From assembly GCF_964355755.1 (NCBI RefSeq), contig NC_092677.1, positions 14,282,601 through 14,346,600 on the forward strand: 64,000 nucleotides of DNA, written 5' to 3'. Numbering within the stretch: the first letter of the stretch is position 1; every line of letters starts with the position of its first letter. Both the position numbers and the translations under genes were made by a program. Shown one piece after another: positions 13,220 through 26,000 of the stretch. The DNA comes from Antedon mediterranea (taxonomy: Eukaryota > Echinodermata > Crinoidea > Comatulida > Antedonidae). Under the pieces are notes generated by a model, which saw nothing but the letters and a program-made list of their open reading frames with translations, was not told the origin of the DNA and ran no database searches.

Positions 13220-14679
13220 CCAGTGGTCTGGCCCATTTTATAATAATGGAAACACCAACCCCAAATCATCAGTAACCCTTTCAAAATATATCTGTTACGA
13301 TATTTAAATGACAATAACTTGAGTAAAACATGACAACATTCTTTCATATTTTTGATTTAAATTTATTTATCCACACTAGGAATATAATGTATCTACAGAA
13401 TCTTATGTAAAAAATAATAAGGGATGTGCCAAGTGCTGTGGTACAAAGGTTTTTAACAATAATTAAGATAATATAAGTGACAATGCACCATAATTTGTTC
13501 ATGTTTTCCTAAGGACAATACAACAATATATACATAATCTATTTTATAAATTTTAATCAGAATTAATTAATTTTTAATATCAAAACACTATAACCTTCTG
13601 CTTTAATACAGTCTCAAAATATTCATTTCTAAATAATAATTTGTTCAATATTGTGATGCAAGAAATTAATTTTTAAATTAATTAAACCATGGAGGAAAAA
13701 ATATTTATTTTGTTCAAACTATATGAGCATCTAATATTCTATAATAACGTAAACTATTGAAAAAATAACCTTAATTTTTTTTCAGTTGAAAGTGAAGCCT
13801 ATCACGAATATAAACAGCAAAATGTAAAAGTTATGTATATTTTTTGGCAGTTCCATTGCAGATCTGTATGGATGTATGATACATATTTTGGCAAGCAACA
13901 AAAATGTTTATTGAATATTATCTAACATTAGGAGAAAATAATGTACATACAAATACAGGTCTCTCTCTAATTAAAGACCCTCCAATCAGCTACCAAAGTT
14001 ACTAAAGACCACTAAAACCAGGGTGCCAAAAGTGGTCTTTAATTGGAGGGAAACATGTAATATGAAGAGACATTTAAGTTTTACATAAATACTATTAATG
14101 CATCATTGTAGGAGATAAAAGATTTGTGCTGTAAAAAGTCTATGTAAACTATACTGTGCCAACTATTCACCTTTATAACAACATGGCTGTGTGACAGATT
14201 CTTTAAATTGTCCTATCACATCTACTGCACCATTAATTTACATAACAAACATTCAATATATGATTACGGAAAACTATAATACATTGAATAAAACTATCAT
14301 TAGTTGGAAACAATATGAATACACTGTACAACACACCACTGTTGTTTCCAAACAATGGATGTACACAGCACAAGATACAAATAAAGGTCACATTAATAAC
14401 AAGGTGGGAGACTAGCCCATTCTCGGTGTACATTATGTATTGTCCAATGTCCAGTATCATAGGCAAATTCTGTAATATCTGTCACATGTGACACCTATGA
14501 CATAAGCCATTGAACTTAATACATAATACAGGCACCACATGTGATACATATGTGACACTGTATTTACTGTGTGGAGATACAGTACAGAGAATTGAGAAAT
14601 GGGAAACAACAAAATATTGACAGTACAGTATAAAATATACACATCTTTGTCCAGAGTAATAAAAGGGTACATACTGTAC

Positions 14680-16295
14680 TGTAATAATAATAATAATAAA
14701 TAACATTTATAAAGCGCAAGAGACAAAGGTTTCAAAGCGCTGTGTTTTCCAAGATCAGTGCAAGTAGTAGCGTGCGATTATGCTTCTCTGAAGAGATGAG
14801 TTTTGAGTTTAGTTTTAAATGTGATAACAGATTTTGATGAGCGTATTTCGAGTGGTAGAGTGTTCCAGAGTTTTGGGGCTGCGACAGCGAAAGCACGATC
14901 ACCGTAAAACCGAGTTCTGGAACGGGGTCCAGGTTTTAGAAGAAGTCTGCTGGATGAACGAAGCGAAGAGTTGGTTGACGGAGTAATGATGTCACATATG
15001 TAGGCTGGAGCACATCCGTTGATGGCCTTATATGTCAGCAACAGGATTTTAAAACGAATGCGCTGATCAACAGGCAACCAGTGTAAGTCACGTAAAACGG
15101 GAGAAATATGTTCATGTCGTTTAGTGCCAGTGATAAGTCTTGCGGCGGAATTTTGGATTCGTTGAAGAGGAGACAGATAAGAAGTTGGTAGGCCGTACAG
15201 AAGCGAGTTATTACAGTCCAGACGAGATGAAACAAAAGCATGAACAAGACGTTCAGTTGATGTTTTGTCAAGGTACTTACGAATCTGGCCGATCTGGTAA
15301 ATTCCAAAGGAAGCACCACGGCAAACATAACGAATGTGTTCTTTTAAACCGAGGCTGTTGTCTAGTTGGACGCCTAGATTTCTGGCTGAGCTGGAGGTAG
15401 AGACACTAGTATCTCCGATATGGACCAAAGGAAATGATGATGCCTCACGGAACTTTGAATGAAAATGGATCATTTCAGTCTTGGAGTCGTTGAGCATGAG
15501 TTTATTTTGAATGGCCCATGAGCGAACATCTGCAATGCATGATTCAAGGCTGTTAACAGATTCAGAGTGATGTGTAGGTTTCATGATTAAATATAGTTGA
15601 GTGTCATCTGCATAGATCATATGACGAACTTCCGGGTGGGAATCAATGATGTTGCTGAGTGGTCCAGTGTATAAGATGAAATCGAGTGGACCTTTTACGG
15701 ATCCCTGTGGTACACCCCAGGGTAGAGCGAACTCATCAGACATCGAATCACCCACAATGATTGCTTGTCTACGATTCTCAAAATATGAAATAAACCATTT
15801 CAATGCGGTTCCGCTTATGCCGTATCTTTTATGAAGACGTTGAAATAATAAATCATGATTGATAGTGTCAAATGCTGCGGAGTAGTCGAGTAGAATAAGT
15901 ACCGCTTCATTACCTTTGTCTAAAGCAAGTAGTAGATCGTTTGTAACACGTAATAAAGCGGTTTCAGTTGAGTGGAAGCGGCGGTAGGCTGATTGGACTT
16001 TTGAAAACAGGAAATGTTCATCCATATATGCTTTTATCTGAGCAGTTGCAATTCTTTCCAAGACTTTGAAAAGGAAGGGAAGATTTGCTATTGGTCTATA
16101 ATTTTGTAGGACGTTGGAGTCGAGATTTTGCTTTTTCAACAGTGGCATAACGAGGGACAATTTAAATGCAGATGGTACAGTACCTGATGACAGTCCTACA
16201 CCCCTATTTAATATTTTGTATGTATAATTGATAAACTTTGAAATTCAGAGCCGGATACAGTACCATAATGATGTGGTAAAATACAGACTTCCTAT
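14680..16295 (-). mobile_element. 5'-truncated L2/CR1-type LINE, RT domain intact
   Basis: The element is open in one minus-strand frame from a stop near 16290 to the terminator at 14778, then has a short 3' region with GCGCTTTATAAATG and an (ATT)n tail. Only the C-terminal part of the polyprotein is present; there is no endonuclease. Left of about 16200 the open frame loses family-like character, so that is probably the truncation point. The 3' repeat tail and RT flavour (RYGISG, HAFVSSRLD, DLHWLPVDQRI) fit the L2/CR1 group. Confidence 0.85.
14778..16160 (-). CDS. Reverse transcriptase, C-terminal part of a LINE ORF2
   Basis: About 460 codons without a stop. Motifs in order: NYRPIANLPFLFKVLERI, FSKVQSAYR..HSTETALLRV, LLDYSAAFDTINHDLL (palm A), GVPQGSVKGPLDFILY (B), YADDTQLY (palm C, catalytic DD), LNDSKTEMIHF (D), then the LINE C-terminal DLHWLPVDQRIRFKILLLTYKA and SVAAPKLWNTLP-like segment. 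GVPQGSVKGPLDF differs from the usual VLGPLLF, so activity may be impaired although the catalytic Asp pair is kept. The listed start is a TTG within a longer open frame and is not a true initiation site. It is a mobile-element fragment, not a host gene. Confidence 0.88.
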   Translation of the reverse strand: MSLVMPLLKKQNLDSNVLQNYRPIANLPFLFKVLERIATAQIKAYMDEHFLFSKVQSAYRRFHSTETALLRVTNDLLLALDKGNEAVLILLDYSAAFDTINHDLLFQRLHKRYGISGTALKWFISYFENRRQAIIVGDSMSDEFALPWGVPQGSVKGPLDFILYTGPLSNIIDSHPEVRHMIYADDTQLYLIMKPTHHSESVNSLESCIADVRSWAIQNKLMLNDSKTEMIHFHSKFREASSFPLVHIGDTSVSTSSSARNLGVQLDNSLGLKEHIRYVCRGASFGIYQIGQIRKYLDKTSTERLVHAFVSSRLDCNNSLLYGLPTSYLSPLQRIQNSAARLITGTKRHEHISPVLRDLHWLPVDQRIRFKILLLTYKAINGCAPAYICDIITPSTNSSLRSSSRLLLKPGPRSRTRFYGDRAFAVAAPKLWNTLPLEIRSSKSVITFKTKLKTHLFREA

Positions 16296-17530
16296 AGAAA
16301 AGATTGTACCGTATATGACCTAGAAAATCCCATGTGATCGAGTAAAAATCCCACCACTAATTTAGGTATTATCCCACCCTTAATTTAAGTCAACTTCACC
16401 ATTAAAGGGAAATCCAAATGTAACCCCATCATTAATGTTTGCCAAATTCTTTGTTCTATAGACTACAATATTATGAAATACATACAGTACCTACATTAGT
16501 TACACAATTATATTTAATTTGATACGAGATATAATATATTTGTGATTTTGTATTGATACAAGTATATCAAGATGCTCACAGTATTATACTTTACTTTAAA
16601 AAATAAGCACCACTACTAAAGTGCACTAAAACATATAAAAACAACTTGTTTTCGATCAAGGTTTAAAAGACTATAAAACTATTTGCCAATACTGCTATAA
16701 CTACTGTACTACTGTTTGTATAAAAGTTGTCTGGAGTCACTAACCTTTGACCTTAGAACGTATTAAAGTTGCTGTCGCTTTATTCTTCTCCCACTATGGA
16801 CTATTCTTGATATATTTGACTAGCATTTTAGGAGCAAATATATTTGCCATGGTTATACACAGAAAGAGTGTTATTTATATAATTTAGGGTGCCTAAAAAA
16901 TTGGCACCTTGTTTAAAAAAAAAACTATTTATATTATAAAATAAAGATTTATAGACACATTTTTAATTAAATTGTTTTTTAAATCACTGTAAAAAAGGCC
17001 TGTAATAAAAAGATCAGTAAAAATCAAATGTTTATAGAAATAAACGTTTAAATAACTAATTATTGTACAATGTTTATCAATAGTTTATCTATTTTTTAGC
17101 AATTTAAATTGGAAAAAATGTCCAGTAATGATATCAAAATGTTGTTGTTTCACGGTAAAATGCATGGCGGTATAAAATTGTTACTGTATATCTTCATGGT
17201 ACATTACACTATTCTGACATGATATTCATAAAGTCATAAATTTTCTTTTTTTTGATCCATATAAATGGATTTGACTTCTAGTGCATACCTATTATACTAA
17301 ACTGCATTTTCAGCAGCTGAAATATTTGACATTCTACAGTATACCACCTGGCAGCTGAACAGATCATACACAAATACAACCAGTTGCGAAGTCATGAATC
17401 CCAGAAAAAAAAGAGACATGAAACAGCAGTTACCAGAAGGTAGCAACTATACTCTCTACTATACTGTGGTTGAATAAAAGTATTTTATACCTCAATGGTC
17501 TGTTGATGATATGCTACATTAAATTACTGT
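16296..17530. other. Gene-free AT-rich stretch
   Basis: I see no exon, structural RNA or clear repeat here. It separates the LINE from the 3' end of the ZDHHC gene. Confidence 0.4.
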
Positions 17531-17655
17531 AAGGCTCTGTCTACACTATCAAACTTTATGTGACAAAAAAATGTGATGTCATATCACTACCATATTTAAG
17601 CATATCACTACCTTATTTGGGGACATCAAACTAGTTTTATAGTGTAGACAGAGCT
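17531..17655. mobile_element. Palindromic MITE, family A copy 3
   Basis: Ends GGCTCTGTCTACACTATCAA and TAGTGTAGACAGAGCT with the CATATCACTACCATATTTAA core. It lies about 35 bp beyond the ZDHHC stop codon, so probably in that gene's 3' UTR. Confidence 0.85.
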
Positions 17656-17690
17656 CAAAGATATAAACATATTAGAACTCCTTAATTAAT

Positions 17691-20600
17691 CTATACATTG
17701 TACATGTATATCTCTTCTTTACCAATATGATTTCTAGGCGTGGCAAGAGGGTTAAACCAGTGTATTGACATTGGGCTTCCAAATACGGCCTTCATTCCCA
17801 AACAACGAGTTTTCTTTTCCCATCTTGCCTTCTCTCTCTTCAGCTGCTCAATACCCTGCAATACAAGAGTAGTACAGTGTTTATATTCAGCGTCACAGTC
17901 TCACCATCCTCTTCCCTCTTTGGTGGTGGTCAAATGTAGTTCAAAACCATCCCAGTATAATTTCCATACTCCGTTACGCACCCCAAACCCCAAAATAACC
18001 CTCAACCCATCCCTAGTGTGGGATCAGTTAGTGTAAATACTTCCCAGTACAATTCTCATTATTTTTATTTTGATACTCCATTACTCACCCCCCCCCCCCC
18101 TAACAAAAACAAGCACGAATTTGCGATAGTCGGGGTACCGCAAAAAAAAGCTATAATGACGTCATAAGACCGGATGTAACGTCACATATACATTAATAAC
18201 CTCGCTACTAAATACGGCTATACAGTACCATTTTCGAGACGTGATATGGCTGCATCCGGTTTGAAATTTAAAAATCCGGCTCTATAGCTTTGAGGACATG
18301 TCCCTGTAGTATATTCATGCCAAATCCCAACTCAATACTACAACGAATAAGGGAGGAGTAGTACAAATCTTTAAAAAAGATGAGTACTAGACTTGGGTAC
18401 CCCAAATAAAAACCCCTCAAGCCATCGCCGGTGTCGATTCTCATGTAGTTTAAAACCTTCCCAGTACAATTCCGGTCATGTTGATACTCCTAATCTAAAA
18501 CAGACATTTTAACTCTAAGCGGGTTAATTTTTTCCTTAACATCTTAATTTATAATTTAATGAATACATAATAAGTAACAACAATGAAGAACTTAATAGAT
18601 ATAAAATATTAATGATTCTTACCGTTTCATCAGTGCAAATTGCATGAAGTTGAGTGCTAAACATTATAATTGTGAAAATGCCAAAGAGTAACGATTCAAA
18701 TCCCAAAACGATAAGGAAGACAGTGGTAGATGCTGGAGAAATTGTAGAACAAGTGGGCACTATAAAAAAAAATAATTAAAATTCATAATCAATCATTTTT
18801 CTATTGCTCCATTGCAAAAATCTCCCACATTAAGTTTCTTTAAACACATTTAAAACACTCATTCTTGAAATTTATATCAATAGAAATAGTTTTAGATAAA
18901 TATGTATTGTCTCCCAAAAACATGAAAAATGAAGCTGAATAAAATCAATCTTTGAAAGGCCATTTTGTAGTTCTGCAGTAAAAAATATGTTTTCACTTGA
19001 CAAAATAAACGGTTAAATGCAACAAAAAACCATTGCCTCTGGAAGCCAATTTCACAATTGTTTGCTTTTCGATTCAGTGTTTGGTCAAACTGAATAACTA
19101 TTATGTGACATTAAAATTGCATATTACCTGCCCAATTTGCTCTAACACAAAGAACAAAATGTGTAACTGCCAGAGATATTGCATGAAGTGACATCAGAGC
19201 TATATATAACTACAAGAAAACAGGAAAATATAGTGTAGCAAGAAAATAGGAAAATATAGTGTAGGTGTAAACTAATAAAGAAACTTTTGTCATTGTTAAA
19301 TAAAAGTTGAGATACAGTATCACAAAAACACAGGCCTTTCAAGCCACAGCCAAGATTTTTACTGGGGTTCTTGTTTCCTTTAAAGGGGAAAGTGCAAGCG
19401 TAAGCAACTGAAAAATTTAATTTAGGCCTAGTCTAGTAGAAGTCTTCTGGCTAGGTATAAGATTGGACAATAAATTGTCAAGGGGTTCTTTCGAACGCTA
19501 AGAATCCCCCTGGCTATAGCCTTGCCTTTAAAAGCCTGACTGTTTTATTAAACCTGGCTTCACCTCAATATTCAATTTCAACTCGTCCATGAAAATATTC
19601 TGTGTTTAAAAAATTTACAAAACTACAGTATTTTAGAAGAGAAGACCACTTTTGAACCAGTTTTTTGTAGCTTAGTCCAGTGTTATACTTACTGTAAATA
19701 ATGCAAAATATTTTTGATTGTTTTCTCCAACACAGTTGTTAACCCAAGGGCAGTGATGGTCCATTTTTCTGTAATGTTAAAACAATTCAATTTAAAAGCA
19801 AACACAAAATCATAATTTAGAAAGGTTTAGATACCTGTTGATAATTTACTACAATTAAAACTACAGATTAAAAAATTGCTTATGTATAATAAGTATAATA
19901 GTGTGTTGACAAGTGTGACATCATAATGAAAGCCTTAATTAGAGTAGAGAACGGGCATCAACAAAATCATGATTGGTTGGTTAATTTGACTGGCTTGGCA
20001 TGGCATAGTGATGTGATTTAGGAAGCTGAGGGTTGAGTGTTTTTTTGAAAACATCATCTTCAGTACAAGGGTTAGGACACCTTTACTCAGCATTGTTTAC
20101 AGGGATATTTTTAAGGAGGTAATCTAAGGTACAGTATCTTGCGATTTTAAGGTTGAGATGAGGATCCGTCACAGTGCGGTTGAAACATGTTATCTATCAG
20201 CAAACTCTTAGACTTGGATCCCACTAGAGACACAACACAAGGACGTAACGCAACATAAGGGAATTGACCAATCACAAGCGATACATTATTTGAACTGTCG
20301 CTTGTCATTGGTTAACACATTGGTTGCGTTTATGTCCTTGCATTATGTCTTAGTAGTGGAAACCAATCTTTAGGCCTGGTTGGCAATGGTACTTACCGTA
20401 TACACCTTCTACAAATACTACAGTGGTGGGCTCTATCTGGCTTGATACAAATACATTTTGGACAGCGATACACAACTTGACCAATTTTTAAACCTAGATC
20501 ATTTAACTTTTCTCTCGTGGCATTGCCTAGAGGTACAGCACCCTGAAAAAAATCAATAAAAGTGACTCCATTGATAAATCATTAGGATAATAATTAAAGG

Positions 20601-22217
20601 TATGTACATTTATGGTGTATCTAGGCAAATCATAATTTAAATACTATATACTGTACAGGGAAAATCTAGAGTATCTATGCAAATCATATAAGTAGTATAT
20701 ATAGGGAAATTCCTAAATACAGACTAGTATCACATGTAACATCGATTTTGACTTTATTATTAAAATAAAGTAAAAATAAAAATGATACAGTATGTGACAA
20801 ACATGTCAGACTTTAAAAACAATATTACTAAGATACAGAACAAATATTAATATATTTTACAGTATGGAAAATTGTGTGTGTTCGATTGTATTTGTTTCAA
20901 ATTTGGACTTACCGGGTCTGTCATCATAGCTTTAAGATGTGATAAGAAAGCCATGATGGTGAAGAAGTTAAATATAATCATTTGCGATATACTATAAATA
21001 TTGAATCCAATTGGTAATAGAATGACATGCATCACAGCAAACTCTCCATAGAACATCAGCAGGTATGTAATCACTACACATACAATTCCACATGGATCCT
21101 GTAAAAAGCAATTTGTCTCTTCAGCATTGTCCGTCATATCATATATTAAAATCACAGTACATGGTAAAATAATTGATTTTGGAAATTTCATTTTTAACAA
21201 ACCACTTGAAACAAAAACATATGGTAACAGTTTTATAGTTTATTAATTATATTAATTATACAATTTTATTTTATAAGTATTATTTTTCCTTATTAATTCT
21301 CTTTACTTGCTTGATACTTGCTTGTTATGCACTTGTCAATTGCATGACCCACTATACGACCCCCGGGAGAGGTGCGTCATTTGTCCGATGTGCCATGCGT
21401 CATACCTTATGAATACCATGTGACCTACCTTTAGGTGACCATGACGCACCCATTTTGGCACACTGTGACCATGTTTTTTATGACATTTTTAGTGGTAAAG
21501 TGACGAACATTGACACACCATCGTTCATTGATGTGACGTACCTTCTAAGTTTTTTGACGCACCCCTGCGTCAGTAATTATTTGTAAATAACACACCCATG
21601 ACGCACCTCTCCCGGGGGTGGTATAGTGGGTCCTACAATTGACAAGTGCATTAATGGGTTGAAAACAAATTAAATACATTATATGACACTTTTTTTATAA
21701 TATTATTATAATGATAGGTCTACTAAAAGTAGAACAGATGTTACAGTATGTATGTAGGACTACAATTCTAAATACTGTAAGTGTATAGAAATAACAAAGT
21801 TTAACAGAATTTTATTAATTTTATATATTTAGTTTTTGAACTTTCGTAAAAATATAAAAGCGGAAAACTGCATAGCTTGTCCCACGTAGAATCTGTATCT
21901 ACTATCCTGAGCGGGAACTGCCCGTCCACTCCGTGTTGTATGTAAATGGTCATAATGAATAACAAGATTCTATATTTACCGCTCGTCTGTGTAAATTGGC
22001 CTTTACTGTGTTATTTCATTAAGTATTGTTTATATATTTATATATTTACCTGTACAAACCAGTTATCTCGAATTCCCAATTTCTTTGTAACTCCACAGCA
22101 ATTGCAGCACTGGTTAGTTCTTTTTTCGATCAACTTCTTGATAGTTGCACTTTCCACGTTTGCCAATTCATCCCTCTCTTCTGGATTTAGAGGTTGCAAC
22201 CGAAGTGCTGTATTCAT
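17691..22217 (-). CDS. ZDHHC3/7-like: Palmitoyltransferase ZDHHC3/7-like
   Basis: Seven exons join in frame on the minus strand: 22217-22050, 21098-20913, 20542-20397, 19768-19693, 19209-19128, 18759-18623 and 17855-17691 (960 nt, 319 aa). The product is a four-pass S-acyltransferase of the Golgi-type ZDHHC3/7 group. TM1 and TM2 are in exon 2 (about residues 59-112), ending [10 protein letters not shown]. The Cys-rich domain follows: [28 protein letters not shown], then [16 protein letters not shown] (DHHC at residues 170-173). TM3 starts [16 protein letters not shown]4 is near [15 protein letters not shown], followed by the family [17 protein letters not shown]. The tail [20 protein letters not shown] is ZDHHC3/7-specific. 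It ends YNV, a possible PDZ ligand like the vertebrate C-terminus. The start is the ATG giving [18 protein letters not shown]; the first exon is Cys-rich (CCNCCGV). Head-to-head with EXOSC7. Confidence 0.95.
18106..18372 (-). repeat. Dispersed repeat, copy 1 (inside ZDHHC last intron)
   Basis: About 260 bp that reappears inverted at 61020-61290. Shared blocks include AATGACGTCAT, TAACGTCACATA, AACCTCGCTAC, ATGGCTGCATCCGG, CCGGCTCTATAGCTTTGAGG and GGACATGTCCCTGTAGTATA. No ORF or obvious TIR was seen, so the class is unknown. Confidence 0.8.
20214..20367. mobile_element. Palindromic MITE in ZDHHC intron 3
   Basis: The left arm has CCCACTAGAGACACAACACA, AGGACGTAACGCAAC and TTGACCAATCACAAGCGA. 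The right arm has the inverse order: TCGCTTGTCATTGGTTAA, TTGCGTTTATGTCCTTGCAT, TAGTGGAAACC. The arms match imperfectly over roughly 70 bp. Its right edge is about 30 bp from the exon 3 splice donor. Confidence 0.75.
21325..21653. mobile_element. MITE with TTA target duplication in ZDHHC intron 1
   Basis: Inverted termini TGCACTTGTCAATTG / CAATTGACAAGTGCA bound 21328-21650 and are flanked by TTA on both sides. The inverted repeat extends inward through GACCCACTATA and CCCCCGGGAGAGGTGCGTCA, with more GACGCACC repeats inside. There is no ORF. The element looks fairly young because its arms are still close in sequence. Confidence 0.85.
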
Positions 22218-23079
22218 CTTTAACCTATTAGTACTAATTAGAAATTTACATAATTATTAATGCTTCAGTTAACATATATAGGCCTATACAATCCACAATT
22301 AGGCAGCGGATAGTAAACATAAAGGTACATGTTGCCACAAGACACAAAAGAGAAGGAAGGCAGAGTAGCACAATTTGAAATTGCGCAAATCATTCCAATC
22401 CCGCATATATAGGCCTAGGCCTACCCTATTTTAATTTTATCTGTAAAACACACAGTCGATTATTATGTCTAATATTTAGAAAACGTCGAATTAACCGGCT
22501 ATTTTATACAGTATTATGTACAGCAGCATTGGAAATATATGTTCCATTCTGTTTTTTAAAAATGTAATGGTACGAAACGACTTGGAAAATAGCACTGGGG
22601 TGGAAAAATAAAGTTTAGGTACCTGATCACTGGTGAATGATGAGGCCTGTGTCTGTGTTGTGAGAAGTGGGATGGGCAAAAGAAATTAGTGTTTGCTTTA
22701 TCATTACCCTTTTATTATAACCTAAAATGAATTTATCTTTTTTATCAGGAATTGTATATAGGACAAATAAACTTAATATTATATTCAACAACATTACTTA
22801 CCGTGAAACAAGTAAAAACTATCTGTTTAAGTCCTACAAAACATCGGATTATGATTTTTCAATGATCTCACTCCCGGATAATTGCTACCACCCAAGAGTA
22901 GAAATTTGCAGTCCGCAACGATCAACAATATAATATTCTCCTATCGTCTCACGTTTTCTCATCGGTCTCAAACGTTGTTTACACATGGTTTGTGTTTAGA
23001 GATCATTCTTCAATTTATATTGCTGATTTATTTGTGTAAAATGTCAAATTTAAATTAGTTGTAATATATTTAATATAAA
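22218..23079. promoter_or_regulatory. Shared upstream region of ZDHHC3/7-like and EXOSC7
   Basis: The two start codons are 862 bp apart on opposite strands, so both promoters must lie here unless there are unseen 5' exons. A short GCGCAA motif and a TAGGCCTAGGCCTA tract are present at about 22.38-22.43 kb. No core promoter element is identified. Confidence 0.45.
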
Positions 23080-26000
23080 ATGGCATCCATATCGTTAAGT
23101 GAAGCTGAAAAGACATTTATAATCCATGGTATACAGGTATGCCACAACATTTATGCTAGGCTATCTGCTCCGCAATTTCATTTGTTTCTCGCATCAGCAG
23201 ATATACCGGGAGAAACGTCTGGTATGCGCTGCCTAATTGTTGATGGTGTAGGCCTAGCTATAATCAGTATTATTAAATGTAACAATGAATATATCTCTAG
23301 TCTAGGCCAAGTTCTAGTACTCCCCATTTGAATAAAATGATCTCCTAATTTATACCTTATTTATTATTAACCACCTCCCCCCCCCCCCCAACCCTTCTTA
23401 ACAGTTGTGGGCGGGGGGGGGGGGGGGAGGTTTTTTAGTATTGACTATTAAAATATTATTGCGGCAAAAACTCAGATGTGATTCTCACAATTAAAAAGGT
23501 TGTAAAACAGGAACCTATATAAACAGCAATTAAATCCTTATCTTTTTTTTTTCTTTTAAATTTCTATTTAAAATGTAGGATGATTTACGTTCTGATGGCC
23601 GAGAATGCGAAACCTACAGATTAATAGAGGTCGAATGTGGTCTTGTATCCAACTGCAGTGGGTCTGCTAGACTCAAGCTTTCAAACACTGACATTCTTGT
23701 AGGAATTAAAGCTGAGATGGGAACTCCTAAAACCAACCTACCTGATGAGGGTTATTTAGAGTTTTTCGTTGACTGTTCTGCAACAGCTTCTCCAAAATTT
23801 GATGGAAGAGGAGGAGAGGACCTGGCTTCAGAGATTGCTACTACCATGGCAAGGATGTATGGTAGTACTAAGACTTTGAACCTTAAGGACTTGTGTATTT
23901 TGTCTGGAGAATGCTGCTGGGTCTTGTACATTGATGTAGTGGTACTAGAATGTGGGGGTAACTTATTTGATGCGGTTTCACTGGGAATTAAAGCAGCCCT
24001 AGCTGATGCAAGGTGGGACTGTCATTAACTTGATAAAACTTTGAATTACTAAATTCTCAATTAACATTTCTTAATTAACATTTCTTTTTATAATGTAAAT
24101 GAAAATGTATGAAAAAATAACCTGTTTAGCAGAATCACTGCGTTGATACAGCTTTCATCTCCCCTAGGGGGCCCCTCTGTGTCGAACAGCCATCAAACAG
24201 CGCTAATTTGTCTGTCCACAATGAACTATGGTCGAGAACAACCTCGAACCTTTGTCAATTTTATCATGGTATGCTGTAATTTGTTTAATACTAAATCAAT
24301 CAAACCTTTACATTACCCATGTATGTTGTGTACAACAATTTGGAATTTTTGTTTACCATATTTAATGAGGGTGATCCATCCAGCAATTGCTGATTATTAG
24401 GGAGGACCCTCAGAAATTTACAAGACAAACATATACACAAGATGCTCTACATAAACAAAGTCTTAGTCTTTGGGAGTGGAGTTGTAATTTTGTCCCTAGA
24501 AAAAATCCTGACAATTGATGGGGGACCCTTGGAGTAGTAGCCAAGCATCATAACCACAAAGCCACAACTCCACTCTGTGCAGAAAAAAATCAAAGCATTT
24601 ATTACACACCACCAGTGGCATAATTGCTATGAATGCTCACTGACTAAATTCAGAGATTAAAGGGCATGAGCAACCACAATGCAACTACTCAGCATTGGAT
24701 AGTGGCCCCTTAGAATTTCCCTTGACCCCTACAGTACATTCTGCCACTGCACACCACCCGACCAATAGTTGTGAAATCTAGGTTAATTTCTTCAAATAAA
24801 TTGTTCAGAGTGACAAGTTATCTTCCATGTATAATTTGTTCTAAATATTAATTACTTAATATTATAAAACGGCCCTTTTGGTTAGAATTCCCAAGGTGAC
24901 TGTGCAGATGGACGATGAAGGAAACCAGGAGATGGATGTATCTGAAGATCCAGATGACTGCTACAGATTTCAAACAGATATGGTGCCACTACTGGTGACA
25001 ATAAACAAGGTACAGTATCATAAGTTCACAAAGAAACAAAAAATCATCATATGCTTGATTGAATTGAAATATATATATTTATACTGGGTAACCTCTTCAG
25101 TCAAAGACTGCTCTCCCAGAGGGCCCAGTTGGTGATCAGTGGCTGTGTAGTACTAATACACCGGGGTAACCCCCTACTCGTCTCGAAAGATGTACTAGGT
25201 TCTTTAAAGTGCACACGAGCTAGATGTGTACACTGGACCTACGGTTTATAGTCCATATCCGAGAAGACTCGTTCTACCACCAGAACCATGGAGTGAGTGA
25301 GCCTCGAACCCCTGCTGATGTTATGGCTACGTAATTACGGTTCCACTGTTTCAACCGCTCGGCCACTCACTCACTCATATGCATATGCTTTTGTCTAGTG
25401 ATTCTTCATGTCTACAGTGTGATATTTTTTTTCAACTCAACTTCTAAATACTTTTTACTATGGATTGATGACTATTAATGTAGGACAACGATAAAAGGTG
25501 CTATTAGAAAGAAGTCAATCCTATCTTCAGAAAAAGGTTGATGTTCTATTTCTACTCACCAGATGTTAAATCCATTAGTAATAGTTTGAAAAAGCAAATG
25601 TGACCGAGTGTGTGCAACTTTACAGTATGCTTACAGATACTGTACAAGAACAATTTAACAGTTCACAAGGGAACAGGCTTTGCCATTATCTGGAAGGAGG
25701 CAATGCGATGTAGTTTGTGTACATACCTTTTCCCATGTGACAAATAAGATCATGTTTCGTAAATCAAAACAGCTTATAATTTGGGACGAGGAAGGCATCC
25801 CAGGAGCAGTATTTCACTTCTCCGTGTAGGCACTTGGACAAACTCCCTATTATCATTTTATCTGATCCGTTGAGGCTACACATAACATCTTATTTTATTC
25901 CATGCTTTTTATAATTAGGTAAATCAAAAACATATAATAGATGCAACAATAAAAGAGGAGGCATGTAGTCTAGCCTGTGTAATAATGAGTGTGATGCCGA

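Larger units (their letters stand above)
10906..14679. other. Gene-free stretch with short repeats
   Basis: No exon is supported. It holds a possible hAT-like terminus at about 12349 (CAGCGTTCCACAAC then GCCGCGACCC), family A MITE copy 2, two palindromes near 13.05-13.22 kb, and an inverted pair around TAAAGACC / GGTCTTTA at about 13.97-14.05 kb. The remainder is AT-rich. Confidence 0.5.

Noticed and set aside
25261-25376. Possible tRNA-Ser/Leu gene on the minus strand
   Set aside because: A and B boxes are present but the cloverleaf is poor and the segment continues into a SINE body shared with 54.5 kb.
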